From assembly GCA_947095535.1 (NCBI GenBank), contig OX352773.1:213796093-213860092 (forward strand): DNA of 64,000 nt, in the 5' to 3' direction. Made by a program: the position numbers and the translations under genes. A model generated the notes under the pieces. It had not been told where the DNA came from. It searched no databases and worked only from the letters and a program-made list of their open reading frames with translations. How positions within the stretch are numbered: position 1 is the first letter of the stretch; each line of letters opens with the position of its first letter. The DNA is from Poecilobothrus nobilitatus. Its lineage: Eukaryota; Arthropoda; Insecta; Diptera; Dolichopodidae. Below are positions 1 through 10,589 of the stretch, piece after piece.

Positions 1-116
1 TAAAAATACTGTAAATTTCAGGTGTGTTTAAAGGTATCCTGCATTTTGTTACATTTATTATACATTCACATGTTAAGAATATTCAATTATATGTGAATTT
101 TTATTCAAAAATATTT

Positions 117-160
117 TCATATATAAAGACCTAGAATAGAACAGAATAATCATCAGAATT
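117..160 (+). promoter_or_regulatory. TATA box and probable start site of gene A
   Basis: A TATA-like run (catatataaag) lies at 119-127. About 30 bases further on, near 150-158, is tcatcag, which resembles an insect initiator. This would give a 5' leader of about 85 bases before the ATG at 238. Inferred from spacing only. Confidence 0.6.
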
Positions 161-237
161 CATTTAGAGTTCAATTGTGAATAATCATATAACATTTTAT
201 CAATTTTTATTTAAAAAAAAAAAAATAATTTTATAAA

Positions 238-1187
238 ATGGCTTTTAAGGTGAGTAAAAAATTTGACGAAATATTCAAATATATAGAAAAATTTTAAAAA
301 TTAACAATAAATAAATATATTTACTTTTTTTACATATTAAATTCACAGTTTATTATTCTTGCTGCTATTGTTGCTGTTACACAAGCCGGTCTTTTAAGAT
401 CAGCAATTTTACCAGGATCAACATTTACAATTGATCATGGAAGTAAGGATTTAAATATATTAAAATAATTTTTTTTTTTTTTTATATATGTATATATAAT
501 ATATTAACAATTTGTTCAGGTGCACATTTAGGTGAATCACATTATGTACCATCAGAAGGTTCAAATCCAGCTTATGAATTTAAATATGGTGTTCATGATT
601 CAAATACTGGTGATTCAAAATCTGCTCATGAAATTCGTAATGGTGATTTAGTACAAGGTACATATTCATTAAATGATCCAGATGGTACAAGACGTACAGT
701 TGATTATACATCAACACCATTAAGTGGATTTCAAGCTACCGTACGTAAAGAGCCAATTGTTGAAGCAGCAGCTATTTTACCACTATCTGAACCAATTTTA
801 GCCAAAAAAATTGATGAAGCTCCAATTCAATTAAAAAAATATGAATCAATAGAACCATCTGCATCAATTATTGAATTAAAATCAGCACCAACATACTTAA
901 GTTCTCCAACACTTTTGTCTACCCAATCAGCTCTCATCAATCCACATACATTAACACGATTAGCATTACCAGCTACTAATTTAATCCGTTCCAATTTACA
1001 TTATGGATCTGATCTTCGTTTTGCTTCATTAGCTCCAGGTTTACGTTATATTAGCGAAGAACCAATTGCAGCACCTATTCATTTGACAAGAACTGATGCT
1101 GGTTTAACATCTGAAGTATTAAATGGTTATGCTGCTGGTGTACGTTCATATACAGCTAGTGCACCAACTTTACTTAGAAGTTGGTAA
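238..1187 (+). CDS. Gene A: cuticular protein with RR-2 chitin-binding domain (3 exons)
   Basis: Secreted structural protein of the exoskeleton, expected to bind chitin through an extended Rebers-Riddiford (RR-2) domain. Exons are 238-249, 349-442 and 520-1187, joined by introns with gtgagt/cacag and gtaagg/ttcag borders; the spliced frame is 257 residues. Exon 1 codes only M-A-F-K, and exon 2 completes a hydrophobic signal peptide that should be cut after about residue 17 (VTQA/G). The RR-2 domain covers about residues 52-114, with YEFKYGVHDS at its start, the GDLVQGTYSL and [10 protein letters not shown] blocks, and the closing VRKEP. The carboxy half is rich in Leu, Ser and Pro and lacks the AAP repeats of gene C. 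The start is fixed by the short-first-exon layout shared with genes B and C. Two changes from the usual domain are visible: STP replaces the normal ADP after VDY, and LSGF replaces xNGF. No paralog symbol can be assigned from sequence alone. Confidence 0.93.
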
Positions 1188-1268
1188 ATTTGTATTATAA
1201 TATGTTAAAATTTTAAAAAATTTGTAAAAAAAAAAAAAAAAGGGGTTTATGAAATTTTTCGATAATTA

Positions 1269-1281
1269 AATAAATAATAAA
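1269..1281 (+). terminator. Polyadenylation signals of gene A
   Basis: Two AATAAA hexamers, at 1269-1274 and 1276-1281, sit about 85 bases after the stop codon of gene A. In such AT-rich DNA the hexamer is common by chance, so position is the main support. Confidence 0.5.
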
Positions 1282-1690
1282 TTTTTTGTTTGGAATATAA
1301 TTTAACAAATCTTTTAATTTCTAATTAAATTTTTTACATAATTTTTTAGAGCTTTATTATAGTTTATGCATTTCCTGCTATAATACACGATAATATTGTC
1401 AAATATTTAAAAAAAAACCCTCTAGGAAATCCCATACTATCTATTATCAATATTGACAAAAGAATGAATTATATGCAACTAAAATTTACTTAAGGCTACA
1501 ACATAATTAAATGATAGATATACATTATAACTGAAGGTTATATAGCAGAAAAACAACATTCAAAATTTAAAATCAAGTTATCAAATACAACAAGTGTTAC
1601 CTGATTTTAAAATTCTATACAAGTTGCAGTTGCATCAAACCTAATATATTTGTCTAATTTACAAAACTCCCTCTCAAATATATTTTTATG

Positions 1691-1711
1691 GTATAAAAAA
1701 AACTATAAATC
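1691..1711 (+). promoter_or_regulatory. Candidate TATA box of gene B
   Basis: TATAAAAAA at 1692-1700 is followed by a second weaker TATAAAT at 1704-1710. Either would place a start about 50 bases before the ATG at 1781. Inferred from position. Confidence 0.45.
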
Positions 1712-1780
1712 CTCTTGTCTATGCCATTTGTAAAACGTATTTTGGTCTGAAAATTTCAAATTTTAAATAAAATTAATATA

Positions 1781-2718
1781 ATGGATTTTAAGGTTGGTTT
1801 TTATTTTAAATAAAAAAAAAGAAAAATGTAGCCGTCTTCCAATACTTTTGTAATTTTAGTTATTTCTTTTTCTTCTCAAATTGATTATAGTTCATGCAGG
1901 TGTCCAACATGGTGAGTTCATCAATATTGTTAAATATTGATTTTCTATTTAACGAAAAATATTTACTACTTTAAGTGCCAGTTACTAGAATTCAAAATGG
2001 ACCATTTCAACTAGGAACTACCGGTAAGTACGTGATTTCATGAAAAACTTAAAATTCAATAATCAAAATATTAATTATTATTTTATAAGTTATTCCATCT
2101 GAAGAAACCGGCAAGAATATCGGATACGAATATCAATACGGTATTTATGATTCAATTAAAGGTTATATAAATCAGGTTCATGTTTTGAATCGTGATGTTA
2201 TTCTAAATGAGCCAAGCTATCAATCAATTCCAGTATCTAGTTTCAAAACATTATTAGATAACAAAGTTACAAAAGTTAATGTTCCCAGCTTCCAGACTGA
2301 ACAAACAGTTCCAGTTTCTTTTTCTAAAATTAATGAAAAATCAATTTTAGCAAGTACATCTGATTCAGAAACTGTTCCGAAAATAACTCAACATTATAAA
2401 CATGGAACCGGAATATTACGTCTACCAGTTCAACACATTTCTCTAGTAGAAGATGATTCACAAAGTAATCCAATTTTTTCGAATGCACCAAATGCGATTA
2501 TTTCTAGTTTGTTAACATCTGGTGTTTCCAACAAACATCCGGAAATATTTTCACAACTTTCTGAATTATTAGGATCAAATTTATTGAGAACAACCGCGAT
2601 GGAAAAGGAATCGGTTACACCACCTCAACTTTATACTGAAGCATTAATTGATTCACCAACAGGCGATAAGAAAATTCCTATAACAGATTTCTTTTCAGTT
2701 AAATATTACAAAAAATAA
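1781..2718 (+). CDS. Gene B: diverged CPR-like secreted protein with a truncated RR domain (4 exons)
   Basis: Probably a secreted cuticle protein; function not shown. Exons are 1781-1792, 1860-1911, 1976-2023 and 2090-2718, all with GT/AG borders, giving 246 residues in one open frame. Exon 1 codes M-D-F-K, matching the M-A-F-K exon of genes A and C. Exon 2 codes a strongly hydrophobic signal peptide (LFLFLLKLIIVHAG) with likely cleavage near residue 18. Residues 50-59 (YEYQYGIYDS) align with the beginning of the RR-2 domain in gene A (YEFKYGVHDS). After that the conserved GDVVQGxYSL and [10 protein letters not shown] blocks are missing and the sequence passes into a Ser/Pro/Leu-rich tail. 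The open last exon of about 210 codons argues against a simple pseudogene. It lies 590 bases after gene A in the same direction, so it is most simply a tandem duplicate that diverged. It has one more intron than A. Chitin binding is doubtful. Confidence 0.78.
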
Positions 2719-4912
2719 AAATTGTTTGTTAATTTGTTGTAACATTATAAACTGATTACTCAATTTTATTAATAATTAAGTGATTATCACTTTATAATCT
2801 CTAAGGTACAAAAATTGTTTTTATTTATAAAAGTAAAATATGTGAAGTTATTTAATCGTTCTTCTAATTTTATATTTAAATCTACATAACATTTCCAGGT
2901 TGTAAAAGATAAAATATGTAAAAAAGAAATAATTTTTATATTATTGATCCTAAAATTATCTTAACATTATTTTAAAATCGTCATTGCCACTTGAAGTATT
3001 CTAAAAATGAAAACGATGACTGCATACAGACATTAGTGAAATACGGATCATAAAATACCATTGACGCAGCTTAAATTAATTTGTATTCCAATATGATATG
3101 AAATAACTACTTAAACATTTTATTCAAGTCTATTTCTTAAATTTTTTTAACTTTAAACTTTAGAAAGACAATAGTAAACTCTTTGTTCAAAATATACTGC
3201 CAAACATTATTTAAATTTGTTTCTTTGCCAAAAACAAGAAGATTGGTACTAAACGTCTGTACTTATAGTCCTTAACACTCAAGAAATTTGTTGCAGCAAT
3301 TCTTCTTGGTATTTTTTGGCCAAAGGATTTAAAAATCTATTAACATATTATATAACCCTAAAATCTATTATTAGTTTTTTTTTAAAACTTTATATAAATC
3401 TTGAGTGAAATTTTTGTATTATACCAAAAATATATGATATTGCCTTACAATGCAGATTTAAATGCAACAGAAAATGCAAAAGTAAAAACCTACTACGTAA
3501 CGTAGCTGTCATTTCTACTAAATATTGTAAATGTTAATAGTTACACTAAAATAGTTTGCAATGCTGCAAAATATTAATTAAAAAAAAATTAGTAGGAATA
3601 TATGGTGTTTTTCTCCCATAAGCTTGTATTTTCCCCAAATAACCTTTAAAAATACCGTATTAAAAAGTAACAATCTTAAGGTTGAAGTACGCAAACAAAG
3701 TCATTCTTAGAAAATATTAAAAATTAAGATTTTTACATAAAGTTAAGTTAAGACACTTGAAAATTATTTCATAAAAGAACTATGATGCCATCCTAAGAAA
3801 AAAAGTCGTAAGCGCCAAAAAGCAAAGTGCAATAAATTATGTAGGCAAAAATTTTGCTCTATGTCATACAGAAGCTCGAAAAAATTTTACGACAAAATCG
3901 GTTAGTTATCTGAAAAGCTCTTTCGGAAAATAAAATATCCCCACTTAAAGAGCAATTTCACTACATGTATTTCATGTATGTATATGTATTTATTTTTTTC
4001 TTTTTATTTTTTTTTTTAATACTATTAATTAAGAAAACATACGAGTAGTTGTGAATTTAGTTTGTTTTTTTATATTTAAATCTAATTTTATGTGAAATAT
4101 ATAAAAAAAATTTTGTACATTGCTAAACGTTTTAGTACGTTTTTAATTTGATTCCTTTTAATTAAACTTCAATGGCTTTTTGTTAAGTAATATTATGTAA
4201 TAAATCGAATATTGCTTAAGGATAAAGTCGTATGTCCAAATTAACTATAAACGTCTATAATACTATCTTATCACTAGTATAAGTCCAAAAAAATTATTTT
4301 TTCTTATTTACCAGATTTGCTTTCCAAAAATTTAAGAACAATTAATCCTTGTGATGCACGAATATAAAACACTAAAAGTTAAATTATACTTAAAATTAAG
4401 AAAATGTAGAAACGACTTTCTTTCTTAGGACGGTAGTTAATGTAAGCAGTTATAAAAAAGACTTTGTAAAAATTTAAGGAAAATTATTCTCGATGGATGA
4501 AAGTTATTTGGATTGAACTTCTCAATATCGTTTTAATTGTAGTATAGATTCCAACGTACAGAATATATTTGAAATAAAATGCCAAAATATCTTAATTTTT
4601 TTTTTATTTTTTTATTGCTTATTTTTTTTAACAAAGATCTAACATAAATAAATAATTTTTTGTTTTTTTTTTGAAGATCTTGTTAAAAAATTAGAATGAG
4701 TATTATTTTATAAAAAGACTTAATACAAAACAAAAAAAACGCTTTAAAATGACATACATATAGTTATATAAACGCTCATAATAAAAATGGTTGTGCAAAA
4801 TATTAAAAATAGAAAAAAAAACTAATAAAATTATATAAAAAAATCCTACAAAGTCTGAGTCGCCTCTAGTTTTGGTTGTTCTTAAAAGTATAGTGATACC
4901 GTTTCATGAACA
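2719..4912. other. Convergent intergenic region between genes B and C
   Basis: About 2.2 kb with no open frame of substance and no recognisable repeat. A clear AATAAA is not seen close behind gene B. The region is AT-rich with poly(A) and poly(T) runs. Confidence 0.5.
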
Positions 4913-4918
4913 TTTATT
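4913..4918 (-). terminator. Polyadenylation signal of gene C
   Basis: AATAAA on the minus strand, 63 bases after the stop codon of gene C (TAG at 4981-4983). Confidence 0.55.
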
Positions 4919-4980
4919 TTATAATGGCAGTACTTATACGGTTCGTATATTAATAATCTTAAAATAATTTTTTTTTGTAT

Positions 4981-6467
4981 CTAATGATGATAGTATGCAC
5001 CTGGATGAGCTAAAACTGGTGCAGCAGCATATTTAGCAATAGCTGGAGCGGCATAATGAGCTGGTGCAGCATAGTGAGCTGCTGCTGCATAATGAGCTGG
5101 TGCAGCATAGGCTACTGGAGCTGAAGCATATACTGGAGCGGCAACTTTAGCAACAACTGGTGCAGCATATACAGCTGGAGCGGCAACTTTAGCAATAGCT
5201 GGACCAGCAACAATAGCTTTTTGTACTAATGGTTCTTTACGAACAACAGCATTGAAACCATTAACTGGATCAGCAACATAATCAACTGTACGTCTTGTAC
5301 CATCTGGTTCAGTTAAAGAATAGCTACCTTGTACAACATCACCGTTGCGTGTTTCATGTTGTGATTTGGAATCTCCGGTCAAACCATCTTGAACATCATA
5401 AGCAAATGTATATTGTGGATTTGGATCATAAGGTTCTGGTTGAGCGACTTTAGCAACAGCAATTGGTGCTGCAGCAAATTTAGCAATTGCTGGTTGCGCA
5501 TAAGCGACTTTTGCAACTGGAGCTGTTGCATAAGCTACAGGAGTTAAAACGCAACAAAAAAAATATTTTAATTATTTAAAAATGAAATATTACAAATAAT
5601 AAGAAAAGTACCTGGTGCAGCAGCGTATGCTAATGGTGAAGCATATGGCGAAGCATAATGTGAAGTATATGGTGACGCATATGGAGAAGCTGCATATGAT
5701 ACAGCTGGTACAACTCCAGCATTTGCAATTGCGAATAAAGCAGTGAATATTACGAACTGCAAAAAAATACATATAATAAAATCAATGTGTCAAAAAATTA
5801 ATAATTTGTTATAATTAAATAAATTCTAAATTTTGTAGCTTATTATAAAAAATCACTCCTTAAATTAAAGTTTCAACTAGATGAGTCACATATTAAATAT
5901 TACGGAGTCCACACTATTTTTCTATTCAAGAAATCTATTCTAAAAATTTTCTAGAATCCTGACGTTTTTTACAATTAAAATAGAATTAGTAAGAAAAAAT
6001 GATATTAATGTTCTAGCCAATAAACGTTCTTTAAAAACGTAATCATATATTGAAATACATCCCATAAAATTAATATACCAACAAACCCATTTTATGTTTC
6101 TATCAATTTCAAATTTCCAAAATATCCTATATAAACATGTATAATATTTCTCGTATTTTTAAAATTGGAAGAATTCGACGTGATCTTAAAACACGATTTT
6201 ATCTTATTATTTTTCACTGTAATAGATCTGATAATTAACCGAATAACCGATTCTATAAATAATTTAGAATGAGAACAAATTATATCACATGACCTTGAGA
6301 CAAAAAATTCTAGGTCACATCACTTTATTACGTAATTGCATTCCGTTATTATATAATAATTTTTTAATCACATATAGGTATTTGTCTTTTTAAATCCTTT
6401 TTCCATATATTTCTTTATTAGAATATAGGTATTCTTTTAATTTAATTTTACACACCTTGAATGCCAT
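4981..6467 (-). CDS. Gene C: canonical RR-2 cuticular protein (3 exons)
   Basis: Secreted chitin-binding structural protein of cuticle. On the minus strand, exons are 6456-6467 (M-A-F-K), 5612-5756 and 4981-5534, with GT/AG borders (gtgtgt/tgcag and gtactt/tgtag), giving 236 residues. The signal peptide is residues 1-17 with likely cleavage ANA/G. Residues 18-50 are a low-complexity Ser-Pro-Tyr-Ala stretch, and 55-85 an Ala/Val/Pro stretch with AKVA and AKFA blocks. The extended RR-2 domain is at 91-154 and is near consensus: [10 protein letters not shown], the [10 protein letters not shown] block, [26 protein letters not shown]. The tail (155-236) is made of AAP/HYAAPA repeats and ends in YYHH. 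Ala-rich flanks of this kind are usual for RR-2 proteins of hard cuticle, though which stage or tissue uses this gene is not visible. The minus-strand first intron is about 700 bases. Confidence 0.95.
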
Positions 6468-6589
6468 TTTATAAATTTTTTTTTTTTTAAATAAAAAATA
6501 TATTTTTTTTTTGTTTTGTAGTCTTTTCGTTTTTAAACAGTAAAATTAAATAATATTTACTGTTATGATTGTTTGTTGTTAAACAAAAA

Positions 6590-6632
6590 TGAACTGTGCT
6601 AAAATCGGAAACTGCAAAAGCTTTTTATACCC
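6590..6632 (-). promoter_or_regulatory. TATA box and initiator of gene C
   Basis: Reading the minus strand, TATAAAAAG lies at 6629-6621 and the initiator-like CACAGTTC is centred at 6595, about 34 bases downstream. This gives a leader of about 128 bases before the ATG at 6467. It is the best-formed promoter in the window. Confidence 0.7.
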
Positions 6633-6639
6633 CCAAAAC

Positions 6640-8815
6640 AAAAAAAATACACAACTCTGAAAAACTTTAAAATCCAACTCATTCATTATTAGCTAAAATT
6701 ATTAAAAAAAATTAAGTGAAATAATTTAAAAACAAAAAAAAAATTAAAAAACAAAAAAATCAAGAGAACAGTACAGTACACCAATATTAAAATATCCGAA
6801 AAAAAATAACAACAATAATAAAAAATAAAAAAAAAAAAAACATTAAATAACTTTGGAATGCATAATAAAAATAACAGTAACAATAAAATCAAAGACAACC
6901 ACTAATAAAAACAATAACAACAACTGTTCAAAAAAATATAAATCATAGCAAAGACAACCACTACAATAACAAAAAGATTTAAAATAACAAAAAAAAAACG
7001 AACAACAAAACAATATTGGGGAGTCATACCATGTATGTAACCATTAAAATTTAAAAGAAATAACAACAAAATTAAAATATACAATATTAACAACTTAAAA
7101 ATACTTAATTTTGAATAATAACAAAAACAACAACAAAACTAAAATTGCAAGTTGCAATTACTTGCGAATGATTACAAATATTATTAATAGATACATATAC
7201 GAAACGTTTTACTTTGTAATTGTATTAATCAATTCTGCCTCCCCTCTCATAATTAATTGAATTTTTTTTTTTTTTCAATATTATATTAATATTATTTTTA
7301 TCTTTCTATTTTTACTATTACCCACAGTGTTGTATGTTCATAATGGTAAAGAAAAGGGGAGAGGGCCCGTCCGTCAAAATCATACTTACAAAATTCTTAT
7401 TTACTCTTAAGATAAATTCTCTTATGTTGTATGATCTATAGAGTCTTGTTTTAATAATTATTGTTATGTTCTGTACTTATGATTAAAAAAGCTTTTTTTC
7501 AATAACTTTTGCTTTTTTTTTTGTTTGTTATTTTGCAAATTTTTGCATAAAAATTTTAAAATATGTAATTATTATGTTATTTTAATAAAAAAATATTTTT
7601 ATTTGACATTTTCTAACTAAGATTTAAATATTTGTGCAAAAAAAAAAAAATTGAATTTAATAAAATTGTAATGAATATAAAATGCTAATTTTTATTAATA
7701 ATCACTGTTATTATTTTATGTTATATCAAATTCTTTCTTCTTTTTTTTAAATATACATTTAATAGATTACATAACTGACGCAATAAATTTGCCTATGGGT
7801 TTATATATTTATATAGTTTATTCAACAGACAGTAGGTACGTACACATATTTTAATTGTAATTAAATTCAGTTTGACAAGAAACAAAAAATTCAACCCTGC
7901 AGGTTCAAAAAAATGTTAATCTTATGACAAATTTGATCACTTTCAATTTCTATTTTTTGCTATTTGTGTTTAATTGTTTTCTTTATGATGATTTTTTTTT
8001 ATCAGATAATTTTTTTTTTATTTAAAATTTATATTTAAAATAAATCAGAACTTAGTGAACAAATATGATTTTATCTCGCTAAAGTAATTAGACTCATCAC
8101 TGACTAACAAACCTAAAGCATAATACCTTAACGATGTGGAAAGAAACTATATATACTTGTATGTTGTAGGTCAACTGGCCACTTTCGGATAAAGAACTGT
8201 ATGTATATAAGAAGAGATATGGAATCATTAAAAATTACAATTATTTGATACCTACAAGTTATAAAAATTTTCTTTTTGAATATTTACGAAGAATGCCTGA
8301 AACGTTAAAAGTCATCGATTAGTGCCAATAATATAATCATCTAGATTATAACTTACAGGAACATAAGAAACTTCTAAACCAATCATTAATGATATAGCTT
8401 CGAATCGGAAACAACAAATAAAGGATTCTGATTAAAATAGAAATAACGTACCTATAAAGACAAATTTTGAAACTGTAATAAATGAAGAAAGCCAATGCAA
8501 TACTAACTAATATAGAGAAAATTATAACCATTTTTAAACAAATTAGTTAAAACAATTTTGAAATTTATATGGTATGTAAAAGGAATGAAACATTATATAG
8601 GTAGTAAAAGGTTCAAAATTCAAATATTATATAGTAAAGAGGTAAAACATTCTATATAAAATTCTATATCATATCATAAAATTCTATACCTATATTAAAT
8701 TCTATATAACATTCTATACCAAACATCCCTATTTAATATAATAAAATATTTAAAATAGAATAACATTCTATTTTACAGTAAAGGGATTAAAGATTTTATA
8801 GTAAAGAAACATTCT
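6640..8815. other. Gene-free AT-rich stretch upstream of gene C
   Basis: Mostly A/T runs with CAACAA-type low complexity (about 6760-7140). From 8580 to 8806 a degenerate direct repeat of attctatat-type words occurs and resumes after the SINE at 9017, so the SINE landed inside it. The short hydrophobic frames here come from the poly(A) runs and are not genes. Confidence 0.45.
8807..8815 (+). repeat. Target-site duplication of SINE family 1, copy 1 (left)
   Basis: aaacattct here is repeated exactly at 9009-9017 on the other side of the SINE. Confidence 0.7.
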
Positions 8816-9008
8816 TTTTTTTTTTTAGTGCATTTCTCTGCCACATAAATGTGAACAGGAAATTAAACAGCCTTTCCTTTTCAGGCGTGGCTGTAAATGT
8901 CGTAAGGGGAATAACTCTTACGACACGTGTGGGATTCAAACCGACACTCCCTTGGTGTTTACAGCGTATTTTAGACGCTCCTACCCACTAGGCCACCGAG
9001 GCCCCATC
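8816..9008 (-). mobile_element. tRNA-derived SINE, family 1, copy 1
   Basis: On the minus strand a tRNA-like head carries an RNA polymerase III A box (TGGCCTAGTGGG, plus 8984-8995) and a B box (GGTTTGAATCC, plus 8932-8942). It is followed by an unrelated body of about 100 bases and an oligo(A) tail. The 9-bp word aaacattct stands on both sides (8807-8815 and 9009-9017), as expected for a target-site duplication made by LINE-driven insertion. It matches copy 2 over its whole length. Confidence 0.88.
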
Positions 9009-9017
9009 AAACATTCT

Positions 9018-10167
9018 ATAGTAAGGGAATCAAATATACTAGTTTGAAAACAAATGTCAAAAAACTGAAGCAATTCGGTAACTGGACAATTATTCTAATA
9101 ATAAAGGAGTTCTTCTTTACGTTGACGCTAACTAACAGTAATTTTTTCATAAATATCCTTTCAAACATACTAAAAAAATTTTTTTTTTTTAATTGTTAAC
9201 AAAAATAATCATGAAATAAAAAAAAAAACATATCAAAAACTACTATTATTAATTTTTCATTTACATATCTATAAAAAAATGAAGATCATTTTTAACTTTA
9301 AATTAAGTTCAGGAGCTAAAAACATCATGAATTCAATCGTTAAAAAAAAAAAACAAAAAATTGTTATATTTTTTTGTATACACTTCTGCTCATATACATA
9401 TATTAGAAATATTCAATGTTCCTACAAACAATCATTTTTTTTTGTTTTTTAGTGAAAAATACCTGTAACACCTTTTTTTCATTTTTATCACTCCCATTAA
9501 ACATAAATCACATCATCATAACATAAAAAACTAAAAAAAAAAAAATAACAAAAACAAAACAAAATATCAGTAGACGACACAATATGAAATTCACATAGAA
9601 CAATGTCAGATTTTTTTTTTGTTTAAGAATTCAGCCATTTTTCAGCCTTTTATAGATATGTAGATAAAATATCTACAATATAATTAACTATTCATTCATT
9701 CATTCATTTATTGATTCATTGATTCATTTCGAAAAAAAAGCATCATATTATTGGCATAGATAGGTTCACACAATTTTTTTAATATACTCATATCGTATAC
9801 GTGTGTACAAATGTATGTAACATACTATAAACTATTATATTAACTGTTTTTAAACTTCATATTATTTATATGCGATACATACATAGTATATAGTATGAAT
9901 ATGTAACCTCATAATAGAAAAGAAATGACAATAGTTTGTAAACCTACCACTTTATTCTTATAATCATCATAACATCATAACAATGTGTAAAATTGATGTA
10001 GCATTAATAACAACACAACTTATAGATTCTATAAACAACCTACAATCAAATGCAATATATCTGTAGATAATAAATAGAAAACAAAAAATCTGTATATATT
10101 CTACCAACATAACATTGAATCACTAAACACAGATGATTAGTTAGAATTTAAATGACATCGTGCATAC

Positions 10168-10214
<47 letters not shown>

Positions 10215-10391
10215 GAAAATTAAAATAGTGTAAGTATGTTTAATTAATAAGTTGAATAAATATAAAGTTAAATGATTTAATGTAACATAATAGAAAACCA
10301 AAAATTTTCGAAAAATTTTCGAATGCATATTTTAGAAGTCATTACTAAAAATGGTGATTCTTTGTTCGAGTTTCTAATCACATTAATATTT
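9018..10391. other. Gene-free stretch with simple repeats
   Basis: Contains a (TTCA)n run at about 9690-9728 and a (TA)n run of about 40 bases at 10172-10211. No gene-like frame. Confidence 0.6.
10172..10211. repeat. (TA)n microsatellite
   Basis: Uninterrupted TA dinucleotides, about 20 units. Similar shorter runs occur at 15119-15144, 35952-35975, 36469-36500 and 56586-56605. Confidence 0.95.
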
Positions 10392-10580
10392 TTTTTTTAT
10401 GCATTTCTCTGCTACATAAATGTGGACAGGAAATTACATAGCCTTTCCTGTTCAGGCGTGGCTGTAAATGTTGTAAGGGTGAATAACTCTTACGACGTGT
10501 GTGGGATTCGAACCCATATTCCCTCGGTGTTTACAGCGTATTTTATACGCTCTTACCTACTAGACCACCAAAACCCCATT
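10392..10580 (-). mobile_element. tRNA-derived SINE, family 1, copy 2
   Basis: Same element as copy 1, minus strand, with the better preserved B box GGTTCGAATCC (plus 10504-10514) and an A box at plus 10556-10567. It ends in an oligo(A) tail (plus-strand T run near 10392-10398). The 9-bp ttaatattt flanks it at 10383-10391 and 10581-10589. The open frames that cross it are incidental. Confidence 0.9.
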
Positions 10581-10589
10581 TTAATATTT

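Larger units (their letters stand above)
1188..1780. other. Intergenic region between genes A and B
   Basis: AT-rich spacer holding the poly(A) signals of gene A and the candidate TATA box of gene B. No other gene or repeat is seen. Confidence 0.6.

Noticed and set aside
8346..8531. 61-codon minus-strand frame with a hydrophobic start and nearby splice-like words
   Set aside because: No promoter, no convincing second exon and no recognisable family.
8930..9003. SINE heads as functional tRNA genes
   Set aside because: The acceptor stem and anticodon arm do not form, and the bodies and target duplications show they are SINEs.
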